This document shows positions 35,380 to 47,616 of a DNA stretch of 64,000 nucleotides, in pieces (the first letter of the stretch is position 1; each line of letters begins with the position of its first letter). Location of the stretch: positions 41,321 through 105,320 of the forward strand of contig NCSJ02000142.1 of NCBI GenBank assembly GCA_002812745.2. The letters are read 5' to 3'. Made by a program: the position numbers and the translations under genes. This DNA comes from Scytalidium lignicola. Lineage: Eukaryota; Ascomycota; Leotiomycetes. The notes below the pieces were generated by a model. It saw only the letters and a program-made list of their open reading frames with translations, was not told the origin of the DNA and did not search any database.

Positions 35380-37532
35380 ATGATGGCAGAGCAGTTAATG
35401 ATGGAAGAATGGGATTCGCACTCTCGTGATGATCGTGAGGATCGCATGCAGCCTGCTTTGTGTGTCGCTGCTTCACACGACTATGTGGTTCCCAGGAAGC
35501 CACTTGCGCATTCAATAAGCAGCGAGTCGAAAGTTCCCTTGATTTATCCATCAGAAAGTCAAACCGGCAATCCATACCGGTGGTATAGTGAGGGTTTTAA
35601 ACTTAACCGTAGCCATGCGCCCAAAAAATCTAGTAGTCATCTTCAAGGAGGTGGGGAGCGACCTAGAGCTGGATTTTGGGCACGCATCCTAGATCTTATT
35701 TCGCCAACAGTTAACTGGTGGTTGTACGAGGTCATGGCGGCATTGCTATCTCTGGTGGGGATGGTAGTTCTACTTATAGTTCTACATCATTCCGATGGGA
35801 AATCGTTGGAATCTTGGCCGCTTAAGATCTCCTTGAACGGTATAGTCGCCGGTCTCACTACTCTGATAAGGACATCTTTCATGGTTGCCGTTGCATCCGC
35901 GATAAGTCAAGGTAAATGGGTTTGGTTCTATCCCGATATGGGAGTTAAAACCAAGAGAAGGTTGGAAGACTTGGCCATCTTTGATAACGCCTCAAGAGGC
36001 CCAATTGGAAGTCTGTCACTTCTTTGGAGAACAAAAGCCGGGTATGTAGCATTTGTACGTACATAGGACAAAATTATTACTAATAATGATTCCTAGACAT
36101 CTCGTTTCTTTAGGCGCCGTTTTGACACTTGGCTCCCTTGCATTCGATATATTTGCACAAGAAGTGTTATCTTTGAAAACCCGTTGGGTAGTGGTTGAAA
36201 GTACTCAATCAGAGAACGCATCGGTTGTCTTTGCAAATACTGTGCCAAGGGTAGACTATTATTCAGACTTCGAGCATGGCGGGAGTCTTACTAGTAAGTG
36301 TTTTCCATAGAATCCTGCAAAGTACCGTGTTTATGTAATATCTAGTTCAGCAAGCGACTCCTGGCATGAAAGCTGCCATTTATAATGGTATATTAACAAA
36401 GAGTGCAACCCCTTTGCTAGCATCTTGTGCGACAAGTAATTGTACTTGGCCAGTAACCCCAACTTTAGGTAATAACAACCCATCTTACATGCTACTATCT
36501 GAAATCTGAAATCTTCGGATACTTATGGACTCTTTAGGTGTATGTGGTAGTTGCAACGAAGTCAAGGTTACAACAAGCTGCAGTTCATCTAAGGAACACC
36601 CTCTAGGATACTGCAATTATACATTGCCAGATAATACAACCGCCTCTGGTGGGATGGGACTTCAGAATTCTCTCCTCCTTGAACTTTCACCTGCCGCAGA
36701 CTGGGATAATGAAGACAGCAGCACTCGATTTCTCTACAAGTTCAATCTCATTTCCAACGAACAAGACACTATCGGTGCCCAGTGCGGATTATACCTCTGC
36801 ATCCAAGCTTTCAGTAATATCACCGTAATTAACGGTACACAATCCAAGCCTACCATCAAAACCTGGAGCGAAGTCCTCCCAATACCCGAGATGAACGCCT
36901 CTAACACTGACACCATCTTCACTAATATTCCGGACTCATTCAATACCGCCCCAAACTCTACCTACGGTATGAACTGGCTTGCCCTCTCCGGAATCAGGCA
37001 CCAGCTCGCACCGATACTAGATGGCACCGCCTATATGCTTGACATAGGCGAGTACAATTATTCATCTGACTTTATCGAAGCTATCTATGGAGTTTCTTGG
37101 ACTATGGACTCTCTTGACACTTGGATCTCTAATCTAGCTACCTCCATTACCAATGAGATCCGACAGGACGGCGATACCAGCTTAACGAGCAACGCCACAC
37201 TTGCCGACGAAGCTGCCCGCTATGCTGGGACGGCTTATGTCACTGAAATTTATATGCATGTACGATGGGGATGGTTAGCATTTCCGTCCTCCATGTTGAT
37301 TCTCGCAGCGGTGTTCTTGCTCGCTAGTATTGTACAGTCGAAGAGGAGGGGCATCCAGGCATGGAAGAGTGATCCCTTAGCGTTCATGTTCATGAATACG
37401 GATGAGAGGTTGATGGAAAGTGTAACAGGAGTGATGGATAAGAATGAGTCGTTGAATAACATCATTGGTGGTGCGGAGGTTGTTTTACAGAAGAAAGAGG
37501 GTGGTGGTTGGGGTTTTCGACTAGCATCGTAG
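35380..37532 (+). CDS. DUF3176 membrane protein, 658 aa
   Basis: Four exons, 35380-36041, 36097-36293, 36346-36468 and 36538-37532, give 659 codons including stop with all phases agreeing. The first 100 residues are hydrophilic. A membrane segment lies near residues 112-135 (WWLYEVMAALLSLVGMVVL), the next near 170-190, and HLVSLGAVLTLGSLAFDI follows near 222. A large external region contains paired cysteines (CATSNCTWP, CGSCNEV) and many N-x-S/T sites. A final membrane segment near 572-592 (FPSSMLILAAVFLLASIV) leads to a basic cytosolic tail. This arrangement and the WWLYE motif are characteristic of DUF3176, a family common in filamentous ascomycetes with unknown function. The protein is likely in the plasma membrane or secretory path. 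Confidence 0.85.
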
Positions 37533-37886
37533 ATCTAAGTCGTCCGAGACTACATTTATTCTGCTAGCTTCTGAACTATGTGGCCACTGAGACTGCTATA
37601 CTTCCACCCTCAGTATTTACAGACTTATATTAGAGGGAAGGGCCAGTCCAGGATAACTCGAACAATGCCATAGCACATTCCAGCTCTTTCTAAGAATACT
37701 CACATTAGAAGATATAATGATAATGATCACATATCTATTTAACATAATAAGCTAATATTTAGCAGGTCAATTTATTTTCAAATAGTACTTGTTACATAAT
37801 ATGTCTTCAAAGATCTTGATATTACAAGATTAATGTACCCGAATTCCTTAGTAGCACTTAATAAGCTCACTATAACTGTTTATGAG
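37533..37886. other. Convergent intergenic gap
   Basis: These 354 AT-rich bases separate the 3' ends of the DUF3176 and dehydrogenase genes. Nothing else is visible. Confidence 0.6.
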
Positions 37887-39379
37887 CTACAACTTAGGTA
37901 GTGCATTCGCACCTTCAATCCACTCATGTCTGTCATTTAAATAATTACTCGCTCTAAGATCACCTGAACGGGCATGTGCTTCAAATGTTTCGGCACGAGA
38001 GGCCCGTCCACAAAGTCGTCCAAGCTGGCCACTAGCCTCTTCTGAAGTCACTTCCTGGTACGTTACGGTACGCAAATATTTACCAACACATAAGCCACCA
38101 GTATATCGAGCGGCTTTTCTGGTGGGCAAAACATGATTTGTGCCAATGCACTATTTAACCTATTAGTCTAAAACAACTAGATCAGTTTATAGATAACTAA
38201 CCTTGTCGCCGTATGACACACATGTTTTCTCACCAAGAAACAAAGCACCATAGTTTTTCATCTTATAGAGAGCCTCCCTTGGGTTCTGAGTAAATATCTG
38301 TACATGCTCGAAAGCATACTCATCTGCCAGGGCATAAGCTTCGTCAATATTTGAGACTACGATCACTTCTCCAAAAGCATTCCATGAAGTACTGGCAAGA
38401 TCCACAGTTGAAAGCTTTGAATCTTTCAATAAGTATTTAATATGGTCAATAGTTTTTAGGCCAACTTTCTCCGATGTTGTGATCAAAACAGCTGGAGTAT
38501 CAGGGCCATGCTCAGCTTGGGAGATTAAGTCCGTAGCACACGTAAATGGATCGGCGTGGTCATCTATAGAGATCTTAGCCAGATGATTTTGAATAGTATA
38601 CTCATAACCTACCAGCAACAATTAAAACCTCCGTGGGGCCAGCGAAGAGATCAATTCCAACCTCACCAAAGAGCTGCCTCTTTGCTTCCGCAACATATGC
38701 ATTACCTGGTCCTGCAAGGAAATCTACCCGGCGGATCGTCTCTGTCCCAACTGCCATTGCTGCTACTGCTTGAACACCACCGAGAATGAAAATCTCGTCT
38801 GCTCCGGCATAATACATGGCTGCCACTGTAGCATTGGGAATTTCCCCTGAAATTGGAGGTGTGCATGCAATTACATTTGGAACTCCAGCAACTTTGGCCG
38901 TGAGAATGGTCATGTGAGCTGATGCCAGTAGAGGATATCGACCACCTGGAATGTAACTTAATATGAAACATGGTTAGTGCATGGACGATAAAACAGTATT
39001 AAGAACAGTTTATAACTCACCATCCTACACGATCTACTGGGTTGCTCTTCTGGCCTAAGAAAACACCGGGCTGGGTCTCAATCTCAAAATCCTTGATTGA
39101 GTTACGCTGAGCATTAGCGAATGCTCGAATATTGGTTTGGACTTCCTTGATATCTTCTATAGTCTGTTCTGGTACAGAAGCAATGATCTTTTCAATTTCT
39201 GCTTGTGAAAGCTTAAAAGAAGTGGGTGACCATTTATCAAACTTCTCCGAGTATTCCCTTACAGCTGCATCGCCGCTCGTTCTGATGGTCTCGATGACCC
39301 CGCTCACGACAGAGGAGACATCCACTTGCGAGCTATTGCCGCTCGCATTGCCGGCCTTGGTCTTGAGATGGTAAGGCAT
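37887..39379 (-). CDS. HisD-family dehydrogenase, closest in pattern to sulfopropanediol 3-dehydrogenase (HpsN), 442 aa
   Basis: Four exons, 39021-39379, 38613-38956, 38202-38563 and 37887-38150, give 443 codons including stop in phase. Motifs follow the histidinol dehydrogenase fold: [12 protein letters not shown] early, [75 protein letters not shown] with the metal-site Gln and His, and [18 protein letters not shown]. Fungal histidine synthesis uses a trifunctional HIS4-type protein, so this stand-alone copy is unlikely to serve it. The YSEKFDKW and [12 protein letters not shown] motifs resemble bacterial HpsN, an NAD-dependent enzyme of dihydroxypropanesulfonate breakdown. The function as HpsN is inference. 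No targeting signal is evident. Confidence 0.85.
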
Positions 39380-40778
39380 TCTGATATTATAATGTATCGA
39401 ATGTTCTTAGGATGATACTATTTAAGGTACTGTAAATATGACGAAATATATATTCTACAATGTGCTGCAGTTGCTCATCCTCTTCGCCAATCTGGCCCCA
39501 CTCTCGTGAGGGGTTGAAAGTTGGAGAAGCCCCGTATGCTGTAATAGTGTTAGCACAAGGTAAATGATTCGGGGAAAAGACGGAGACGTACATGTAGCTC
39601 GTAAATTCATGCAATAATTCGTCAACTTCTCCGTACTACATATAAAATTATAATTTTAAAGGTAGACTCTAAAGATGCAAGAGAAAGCCGTAGGATTGCC
39701 TTTTTCCTAGGGAGCGACTTAGTTTCTAAGAAAGAGGTCACATCCAATTCATTACAGCTGACGCTGTATTGTTCATCTGAAGATTCTGATTTTGGTAATT
39801 TCGAAAATGAAAAATGAAAGCAAAATGTTACAATCGATCTTCAGCCTTTCTTTCCTTGCTGCTTTCGATCAAATACTAGTAAAACGCACCACCTCTTGAT
39901 TCTCACGAAGTATAGTGTCCTCTTGCCACCCACCTCAGAATGGCGTGTATGCTGTTTCCAGTCCTGGGTAATAGCACTAGGCTAGAAAGTACTAGAAAAA
40001 ATCATTAGCTATTTGCACTATAGGCGTTCGATAGTGCTAGTTGGCAGTTGACGGACCGATAGAAGCCATAGTAAGTTCGATTAAAGAGATTCCTGTTAAA
40101 CTCGGAGAGAGGGACATGAAATGATGTCAGGCTGCACCTGTAGTGCTTTTCAAGAAGATTTCCGGCTGCGGTTTAAGTAAGTCCAAGTAAAATTCGATTG
40201 CGTAGACTACATGAGAGTACTTTGATAGAAAAGAAGCGAGATGTTAAATCATCCTTCTATGTTAGTATTTCGGCACAGCCTTGGGAACACGAGGTCACAA
40301 GGTTTGGTGTTTGGTTAATTAGAAATAAACTAGCTGGTGGAATTGCGGCTACCATCGATCCTAACTGAAACATGGAATTTGATGTATAGTTTCATCTTAC
40401 CATCCTACCAATTGATTGGCAATAAAAATAGTATATTGTGGTAAACGAGTTGTTATTCTTGTGTCGGGCGGACGTTCCCAGTGTCTAAGAGATATATTCG
40501 CTCCGTTGCTTAGTTCAAACTTAAATGTTTATTATAATAAGCTTTAATAAATAAACCTTATTTGAAAGGCAAGGTCATTAATTACCTACAATAACATGCA
40601 TTTATCAAAATAATAATATGGTTAAAAGTTTTAAGTTTTAAGCATGTTCTTAATAACAACATATAAGAGAAAAAAAAAATTGTTTAAACTTAGATTATGT
40701 ATTCGTCATAAAGTCCTCTTTCGACAACAAGAGCGGACGTATTATATTAGAGTCCGCAAGCCATGAGTCCCACTGATC
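39380..40778. other. Intergenic region
   Basis: This 1.4-kb stretch begins with the dehydrogenase promoter side. I see no gene. Bases 40560-40690 are very AT-rich. Confidence 0.5.
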
Positions 40779-42140
40779 CTAGGTAATATTGTACGTAGCA
40801 CTGTCCTCCACATTGTAATCTTGATTGAACATTGAACCTAAATGCATGTTTGCGTTGTGTATATCGTCGACTTGGCCACCATCAACCCCATAAGTGAACA
40901 GAGATGGATTCCTTTCAAGGGAAACAGGGGCACATCCAGGAGTAAGACCTTGAGATAGTGATTTTGTACACTGCTTAAGATACGTAGAGCCCAAAGCACC
41001 GCTCAAATTGTTGACGCCGTTGTCCAACCTCGATCTCGATCTCGATCTCGGGTCATTGTTGGGAGCAGTTTCCTGGCAGTTACTGACTAGATGCTCAAAC
41101 TGTCCACTCTTCGCGCATTGTTCTTGTCTCTTTGTTCTGTCGGCCTCATGCTGTTGGCGTAGCTGCTTGATGAAGTGCGGTATTGGTAGAGGACGTGTGT
41201 TGCTATTCTGTAGAGCGGCTTCACGGTTGCTGTATGCTTTCAAGCAGAGATTACCCACGGCTACATGGATCGGCCTTCTCATGTCAAAGGCCATGTCTGA
41301 GTTGTTCTCATATGTACTACCAATATATCGCCATGCTTTGTCGGCGTCTGCGATGAGTGGATCGGCTCGAAGAGTATCAAGTATGTGAATGATAGCGTGC
41401 CATTGCTGGAAATATGGTGCATGCCACGCAAATTGCTTTAGCTGAGGATTGGACTGCAGCATATTGTGCTGCTCAAGAAGGCTGACACAGATTTCCCAGA
41501 CCAATTGACGCTCAGAAAGTGGTGTCTGCTCTCTGCTAGCCCATCTTCGCGGGTGATGTGACATGAAACGGACAACGTTGATGCAACACCGAGCCATCAG
41601 CATTGCCATGAGATGCAAAGGTCGCGAAGGGTCACAGTAGCGTAGGTATTTATCCCCGAGGAGTTTTTCGATCTCTCTGAAGGATTCATCTATCTCGGCA
41701 GTATCACTTCCTGGCGTATGAGGTTGAGGGTCCCATGGACTGGAAGTCTTTCCTGCCGTCGGCGATTAGCGACACGGCCCGCAGCATAGCTGAGGAGCTC
41801 ACATTTCAAGGAAATAAATACGGCATCTGTCAACCTGTTCGACTCAGTCGCGGCCGAAGCCATGTCTGGATAGAATTGGTCATCATTGATGTTGGCAGGC
41901 CATTTTGTACTCTCAGCACCGGTGTGAAGATCTTGAAACTTGCCGATGCCACAAAGCTCAGCGGTACGGAAGTCATGCATCTTGAGTTGCCACCAAATAC
42001 GTCGTCGCATCTCGGTCTCGAAAGGAGGCAAGCCTAGGTATATTCCATCACGCTCAAGTCCCATGCCTTGTGCGATGCGAACAGCCACGCCTGTTAAAGA
42101 CCAAACGGCACGAGGCTCATAAATATCTCGCACCGCCCTA
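40779..42140 (-). pseudogene. Fungal-specific transcription factor domain gene, 5'-truncated and frameshifted
   Basis: On the minus strand the frame from 42133 reads EPRAVWSLTGVAVRIAQGMG and EMRRRIWWQLKMHDFRTAELCG, the core of the fungal-specific transcription factor domain (PF04082). At about 41700 a one-base shift is needed to continue as DESFREIEKLLGDKYLRYCD and MLMARCCINVVRFM, followed by a long C-terminal regulatory part to 40779. The Zn2Cys6 DNA-binding domain and the start codon are missing, because a Mutator-like transposase remnant joins at about 42140. As it stands it cannot make a DNA-binding regulator. Such proteins normally control metabolic or secondary-metabolite genes. Confidence 0.78.
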
Positions 42141-43391
42141 AAGTGATAACGTTGATCAATTCAATACCATACTAGCTTCTCCTTCCATGGGATTAGCCAT
42201 GTATTCTCAGCATATTTGACCGCTCCATCAAGGAAAGTGCGAAGTTGGGTGAGATTGGATGAATAGGCTTCCTTAGTCTTAGATTCAAGGAGTGTCCCCC
42301 ATACCTTCATAAAATCCTGGAAAGTAGGATGTCTTTGCCAAACACCATTTTCCTTGGATGGGGGTGAGAAGAATCTTTTGGTTTTTGCCAATACATTCAT
42401 ATTAACATGCCACCTACAAAGGAGGTGGTTGAAATTAAAGAAGTATGAATCAATACTCTTCATTAGAGCCAATTCTCTATCAGTTACAATAGAAAGTGGC
42501 TCTGGAATATTGTACTTATTCATTACTTCTTTAAGCCGTCCTAAGGCCCAATTATATGACTCTTCAGTCTCCTTAGAAAGGAATGCTAACCCAATTTGCA
42601 ACACTTTGTTACCACCAGTTATAGTACATATATTGAAGAGTAGCATGTGGAATCGATTAGTCTTGTAAGTGCAATCCATAAGAAGGATATCAGGGTATTG
42701 TCGATATATTGTTATTACAGCAGGGTCTATATAGAAAAGCTGAACAAAGTTATTATTGTTGCTAGTAGTATAAGCTTCACAAAAGCTCCTCTGCTCAAGT
42801 TTTGACCTAATTTATTAGTAAATAATAGATTGAGGAATATAATACAACATACAATAACCATTGAATTAGCATTTTGCCACCCAAATCGTTCAATCTGGCT
42901 TTCTGTGTGATATTGGTTATATCACTAGACTTCAAGAGAGTATCCGGCTGTTGAAGAGCTATTGAATCAATAATCTAGTTATTAGTCATGCCAACGCGTG
43001 CATTAACTACAATTTGAGCTTTTTGTTCAGCACTTAAAGCGCCTACTCTATGCTGAGGGTGAGCTATAGCTGGATTTGCAAGGTGATTATGAGTAAGCTC
43101 TAGCACCTTGAGCCTCCAATTGCTGTCTTCCACTGTAACGACCATTTTCATCTTACAATTGCACTTCTTAGAGCTCCCTTTACGCTGTCTAGAAGCGTGA
43201 ACTTCACTCCTTTTGCCTTTGGATTGGTAGCTCCCAAACTGTGCACATGTAAAGACTACTCTATGGTCATTGCTATCACGTTTGGCAAAGGCATAACCAT
43301 TGGCACGACCCCAGGCTTGAATAGAAGCTTCCAGAGCTTTCAAATCAGGATATAAACTCTCAGGAGGAGCAAGAGTATATGAAGATGCCAT
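42141..43391 (-). mobile_element. Mutator-like element (FAR1/MULE transposase), truncated and decayed
   Basis: The minus strand from 43391 begins MASSYTLAPPESLYPDLKAL, then RANGYAFAKRDSNDHRVV and a C-K-C cluster KKCNCKMKM, which fits a FAR1-type zinc domain at the N-terminus. The frame is broken by TAG near 42975, followed by coding-like sequence and an apparent intron around 42800. The MULE catalytic domain follows: MDCTYKTNRFHMLLFNICTI at the first Asp, SIVTDRELALM at the second, and HLLCRWHVNMNVL with the CxxH-type motif. It ends WLIPWKEKLVWY with a TGA where TGG is likely. The C-terminal third is missing, cut at the junction with the transcription factor gene. No terminal repeat was identified. 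Confidence 0.82.
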
Positions 43392-43754
43392 TTTAGAGCT
43401 AGAATAAAGTGGTAGAATTGATTGAAAAGCGATTGAAAAGCTTCAATTACAATAAATACAATTATCTCATAATAATTGCCATACATATTAGTGTGCCCTA
43501 AACTTCCTGTAGGTCTCAGTTCTGTATACCTCTGTCTAACCGTATATCTGGATTACTAACAAATTATGTAGGCAAAAGTTTGCCGAGTAGGCACCGGCAT
43601 CGGATGGTCGCAAGTGGATTTAGGTTCGCTGGAAGTGGATTTAGGTGAGACCTTAATATATCACGAACCAACCTCATTTTATAGTTTCATCTCGTTTCAT
43701 CCCTTTTCGTTCCCATGATCGGGTAGGGAATTATTAACGTTGGCTTCAGTAACA
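43392..43754. other. Intergenic gap
   Basis: These 363 bases lie between the Mutator-like remnant (its 5' end) and the CYP7/CYP8-like P450 start. A short repeat, AAGTGGATTTAGGT, occurs twice near 43610-43645. No gene is seen. Confidence 0.5.
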
Positions 43755-45570
43755 ATGTCAACTGCAACATCAATACTTCACATGATACGACATTCTTTTC
43801 TCTCATCCTACCTTAGCCTTCTCTCTCCTCTCCTCTTCATCGCTCTAATCTTCACATGGACATATGTCTACACTCACCTGCGCTACCGTCTATATACTAC
43901 CATATCGCCGCTGTATACTATTCCTGCGTCTTCTAGTGATCAAACAAAGCAGAAACCCACTCCACCACCCAAGATCCCTTACACGATCCCAATCCTTGGT
44001 AATGCGCTTTCCTTCCTTGCTCCACGGCCAGGTCTGTTTTGGACGAACCTCTTTCGCCAACATCCTCGCATCACAGGCGCTTGCACACTGTTACTCGGTG
44101 GTCGCAAGACCCATGTCCTTTTCTCACCTAGTGCAATACAAGCGCTCTTCCGAACTCGTGGTTTAGACCGTGTAGAATTCAACTATGACATTGTCGAAAA
44201 GGGTTTCGGGGTCGAACGGAGCCAGAGCAGGAGGTACTACGGGATTGGAGAAAGTGTCGACCCAAAACTCGGAGTAACTCCCGAGCAGGCAACAGAACAT
44301 ATAAATCACGAATGGCTGCTGAAATCCGAGAACGCGAATGAACTTGCTGCCATCTTCACACGCTTCTTCCACGATGAGGTGTCTAGAGAGTTGACGGGGA
44401 AAGCCAACTCTACCCAAGAAGTATCTCTCTTCGCTTGGCTCCGCCCCATCATGTTTCGCGCTTCAACTACGGCTTTGATGGGCAAACGTGTTCTTGAGGT
44501 CTATCCCCAACTTCCGCAGGACTTCTTTATTTTTGACAATTACGTTTTGACTCTCTTCTTCGGTATACCTAAGTGGCTCGCTCCAGACGCTTATGCTGCA
44601 CGGGAGAAAGTAGCTGCGGGCATCCTTCGATGGCAAAAGACAGCTATTGAAGAGAGTAATGGCCGCCCCACACCATCAGCAGAGCCTAATATCAACTGGG
44701 AACCTATCTGGGGAAGCCGTGTAAGTCGAGCGAGGGAAGAGTATCATATAGCTCGAGAATTAAACTTGAATACCCGGTCTAGGCTAGACCTCGGATTCCT
44801 CTTTGGTTTAAACAGTAATGCAATTCCTGCAACAGGCTGGATGTTGCTACACCTTCTAGACCCAGCAGGTGACCCGTCAATTCTTCCCCGCATTATTGAG
44901 GAACTTAATACGGCTGTGGGCGATGGTGGAGTGTTAAACTTTCCGGTCCTCCTTGGTCTTCCTCTCTTGCAAAGTGTTTTCCATGAGATACTGCGATTAT
45001 ATGTAGACGTGCTTGTCACACGTCAGCTCCACCATGACCTTATATTACCGCTCGATGATGGTCATAGACAGCTATTTCTCCGCAAAAATGATACGGTCAT
45101 GGCACCGTCATGGCTCGGCCACCGCGACGAGAGTCAGTGGCTAGATCCACCAGCAGACGTCTTCTACGCTGAGCGATTCATGAAAACCGATCCCGAAACA
45201 GGAAAATTGATATTCTCAACCAGTGGATTAAACGGGAAATTCTTTCCTTTTGTAAGTTGCCCCAATTTTTTTTGTTGATAGAAGATTCATCCTTTAACAA
45301 ATCTGCTTTACATTCTAGGGAGGAGGCAAATCTATCTGCCCTGGGAGAATTTTTGCGAAACAAGAGGTTTTTGCGAGTGTCGCTATAGTGTTATTGACCT
45401 TCGATTTTGACGTGCTTGGATATGTTGAAACAGATGGTAAATCTAGAAAGAAGTTCCCTAGCTTGAAGCAGGCATATTCAGGAACAGGGGTGGTCATGAT
45501 GGAAGGAGATATAAAAGTTAGGATGAAGAGGAAAGTAAATGGGGGACTGAAAATGAAGCAGAGTACCTGA
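43755..45570 (+). CDS. Cytochrome P450, CYP7/CYP8-like, 582 aa
   Basis: Two exons, 43755-45251 and 45319-45570, with an intron GTAAGT to TTCTAG. I chose the ATG at 43755; the frame is open a few codons further up only with non-ATG codons. A hydrophobic N-terminal anchor (LSLLSPLLFIALIFTWTYV) is followed by PPPKIPYTIPILGNALSFL. The I-helix region is NSNAIPATGWMLLHLL, lacking the usual Thr pair and resembling the CYP7/CYP8 pattern. EILR is the ExxR motif, and the heme loop FPFGGGKSICPGRIFAKQE spans the splice site. Animal CYP7/CYP8 enzymes hydroxylate sterols or isomerise prostaglandin endoperoxides. Fungal members have unknown substrates, so sterol hydroxylation is only a hypothesis. The protein should sit in the endoplasmic reticulum and need a separate reductase. 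Confidence 0.88.
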
Positions 45571-46540
45571 GGAAGTATCTACGTTGAGACTTAAATAAGT
45601 GGAGTATATTTTATGAAATTGATATCAGTGATATAAAAAAGAGAAGTTCCATGCCCTTTTCTATAACGTATATAACTGAAAACCGCTTTACGCTTCGACA
45701 TTAACGCTATTACTGCTGTGCCAATGACGCAGTCGCCGACCTTGACAACAACTTCGCCAGCTACATCAGTCTGGTATACACGGGAACTTGGCGTGAGAGA
45801 CAGTCATCTTGCTAATGTCTTGAACGATCAAGTCGAATAGGTTAATTGTCAACATTACATTTTGACGACAATTTGGTTTACCTTTGGAGGTGTATAGTGT
45901 ATTGGCATTACTCGGAGTGTGTTTCAACTGTGACCCACCAAGACCCAAGTTTTCGTTCCGCCCAGGTTATCAATTCTAGTCTCTTGTTCAACACTGTTAT
46001 TAATAGTGATTAGGTTGCGTTGGCTTTGCTAAACGGAAGCAATTGGATGCATTGACGAACGTTGCAAATGCACCTAGTCCAAAGGCTGGGAGGGCAAAAG
46101 CGTTGGGAGGTTTGGCCAANCCGAGTTAAATGAGATCACACCATCATTAAAACTTTTCTATTCAAATTACCTCTGCTATCAAATCGTATTAAAATAATGC
46201 AACATAAACTTTTGGGTCTGTCTTGCCATTAATAATAATTGTAGATGGTGGTGATACATAAAGGTAAAACATTGTTCTGTTGTTTATAACAACTTAAGTA
46301 TTGGGCAATAAAAATCAGACCGGAGAGAATTTAGCCATGTGGTTGTTGCCTAGTTTTAAGTCAGCCTTTTGTTTTCTAAAATTTGACTTAAATTGTCGGT
46401 TGACCCTAGTTTTTTGAATATCCATCAACTTTGTTTACACGAAACTTGAGTTAGAAACCGTGTAAAGCATTTAGTGTTTTCAAATTATATTTGCAAAGCC
46501 GCTCTTACAATCCTCCGACCGGTTTTGTTTATACATCAGC
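45571..46540. other. Intergenic region
   Basis: No gene is supported here. The last 400 bases are AT-rich and precede the WD40 gene. Confidence 0.5.
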
Positions 46541-47616
46541 ATGGAAACCTCTATTCTTGAGCAACATGAAAACCACGGTATTAAGATCACAAAACAAATA
46601 ATAATTCCTGGTGAAGTCATCGTAACGAGCCTGTATGTGACAAATAAATATATAATAGTTGGGTTAGATAGCCCAAAATTATATGTTTATGATCTCGATG
46701 GAACACCGAGAACAACTTTTCAAGATCACACTAGAGGCATATGGATAGTCACAGTATTTGAAGATATACTTCTCAGTGGTGGAGCAGACTCTGTAGTAAT
46801 GGTGTCAGATTTGGCAGCTGGGTACGAGAAACCTCTCGGTATTTCAGCATCGCTAATATATAACATAGAGTTACTAAATATGCAATGATGGGTCACACCT
46901 CAATAGTCCGCTGCCTCAAAGTTATCGATTCGAAGGCTGCAGTTTCTGGTTCAGGTGATGGAAACTTACGAATCTGGGACATTGAGACTGGTATCTGTAA
47001 GCACAAACTTGTGGGTCATGAAGGTCAAGTAAGGTGTCTCGATACCAGTGGCAATTTCATTGTATCTGGGAGTAATGATGGTAACTGTAAAATATGGAAT
47101 TTGTTGACCGGAGATTGTTTAAGAACACTTTATGGCCATACCGGACCGATTTTTAGTATTGCATTTGATGGGACCAATGTCATCACCGCAGGTCTGGATA
47201 CGGAAGTTAGAGTCTGGGATTTGACTAGCGGAACTTGTATTGCTGTTCTTCGTGACTTCAGTACACTTGTGTCCCATGTTAGAATCGATGAAAACTTTAT
47301 TATTGCCGGAGGTGGCGATGGTTCTGTGAGGGTTTGGGCACTTGAGACGATGAGATTGATATTTCATATGGCAGCACATAAAAGTGGAATCACCTCTATT
47401 TCAGCAAATCACGACTATATTGTCACTGGTGGAAGTGACGGTCAGGTTAAACTATGGGATCTGTCGAATGGTAGACTTATTCAAGAACTAGAAGAGCCAA
47501 TGTTAGCAATTTGGAAAGTAGCGTTTAGTGATGAGAAGACCGTTATTGTGGCGGCAAGGCAAAAAGAGGAATCAATCATTGCGGTACGTGAAATCCAGCT
47601 ATTCCCCCAAAGATGA
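46541..47616 (+). CDS. WD40-repeat propeller resembling the Cdc4/Met30 C-terminal domain, no F-box, 342 aa
   Basis: Two exons, 46541-46821 and 46869-47616, joined by a 47-base intron (GTACGA to ACATAG, branch CGCTAAT). Without it the frame ends at 46888; with it the reading gives VTKYAMMGHTSIVRCLK, as expected for a blade. Repeats of about 40 residues end in GNLRIWDIETG, GNCKIWNLLTGD, TEVRVWDLTSG, GSVRVWALETM and GQVKLWDLSNG, and two weaker blades precede them, for seven or eight in all. The blades resemble those of fungal F-box/WD proteins of SCF ubiquitin ligases. The start at 46541 gives no F-box, and upstream sequence shows none. It may be a truncated paralogue that still folds, but without F-box it could not join Skp1 in the usual way. 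Confidence 0.8.
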
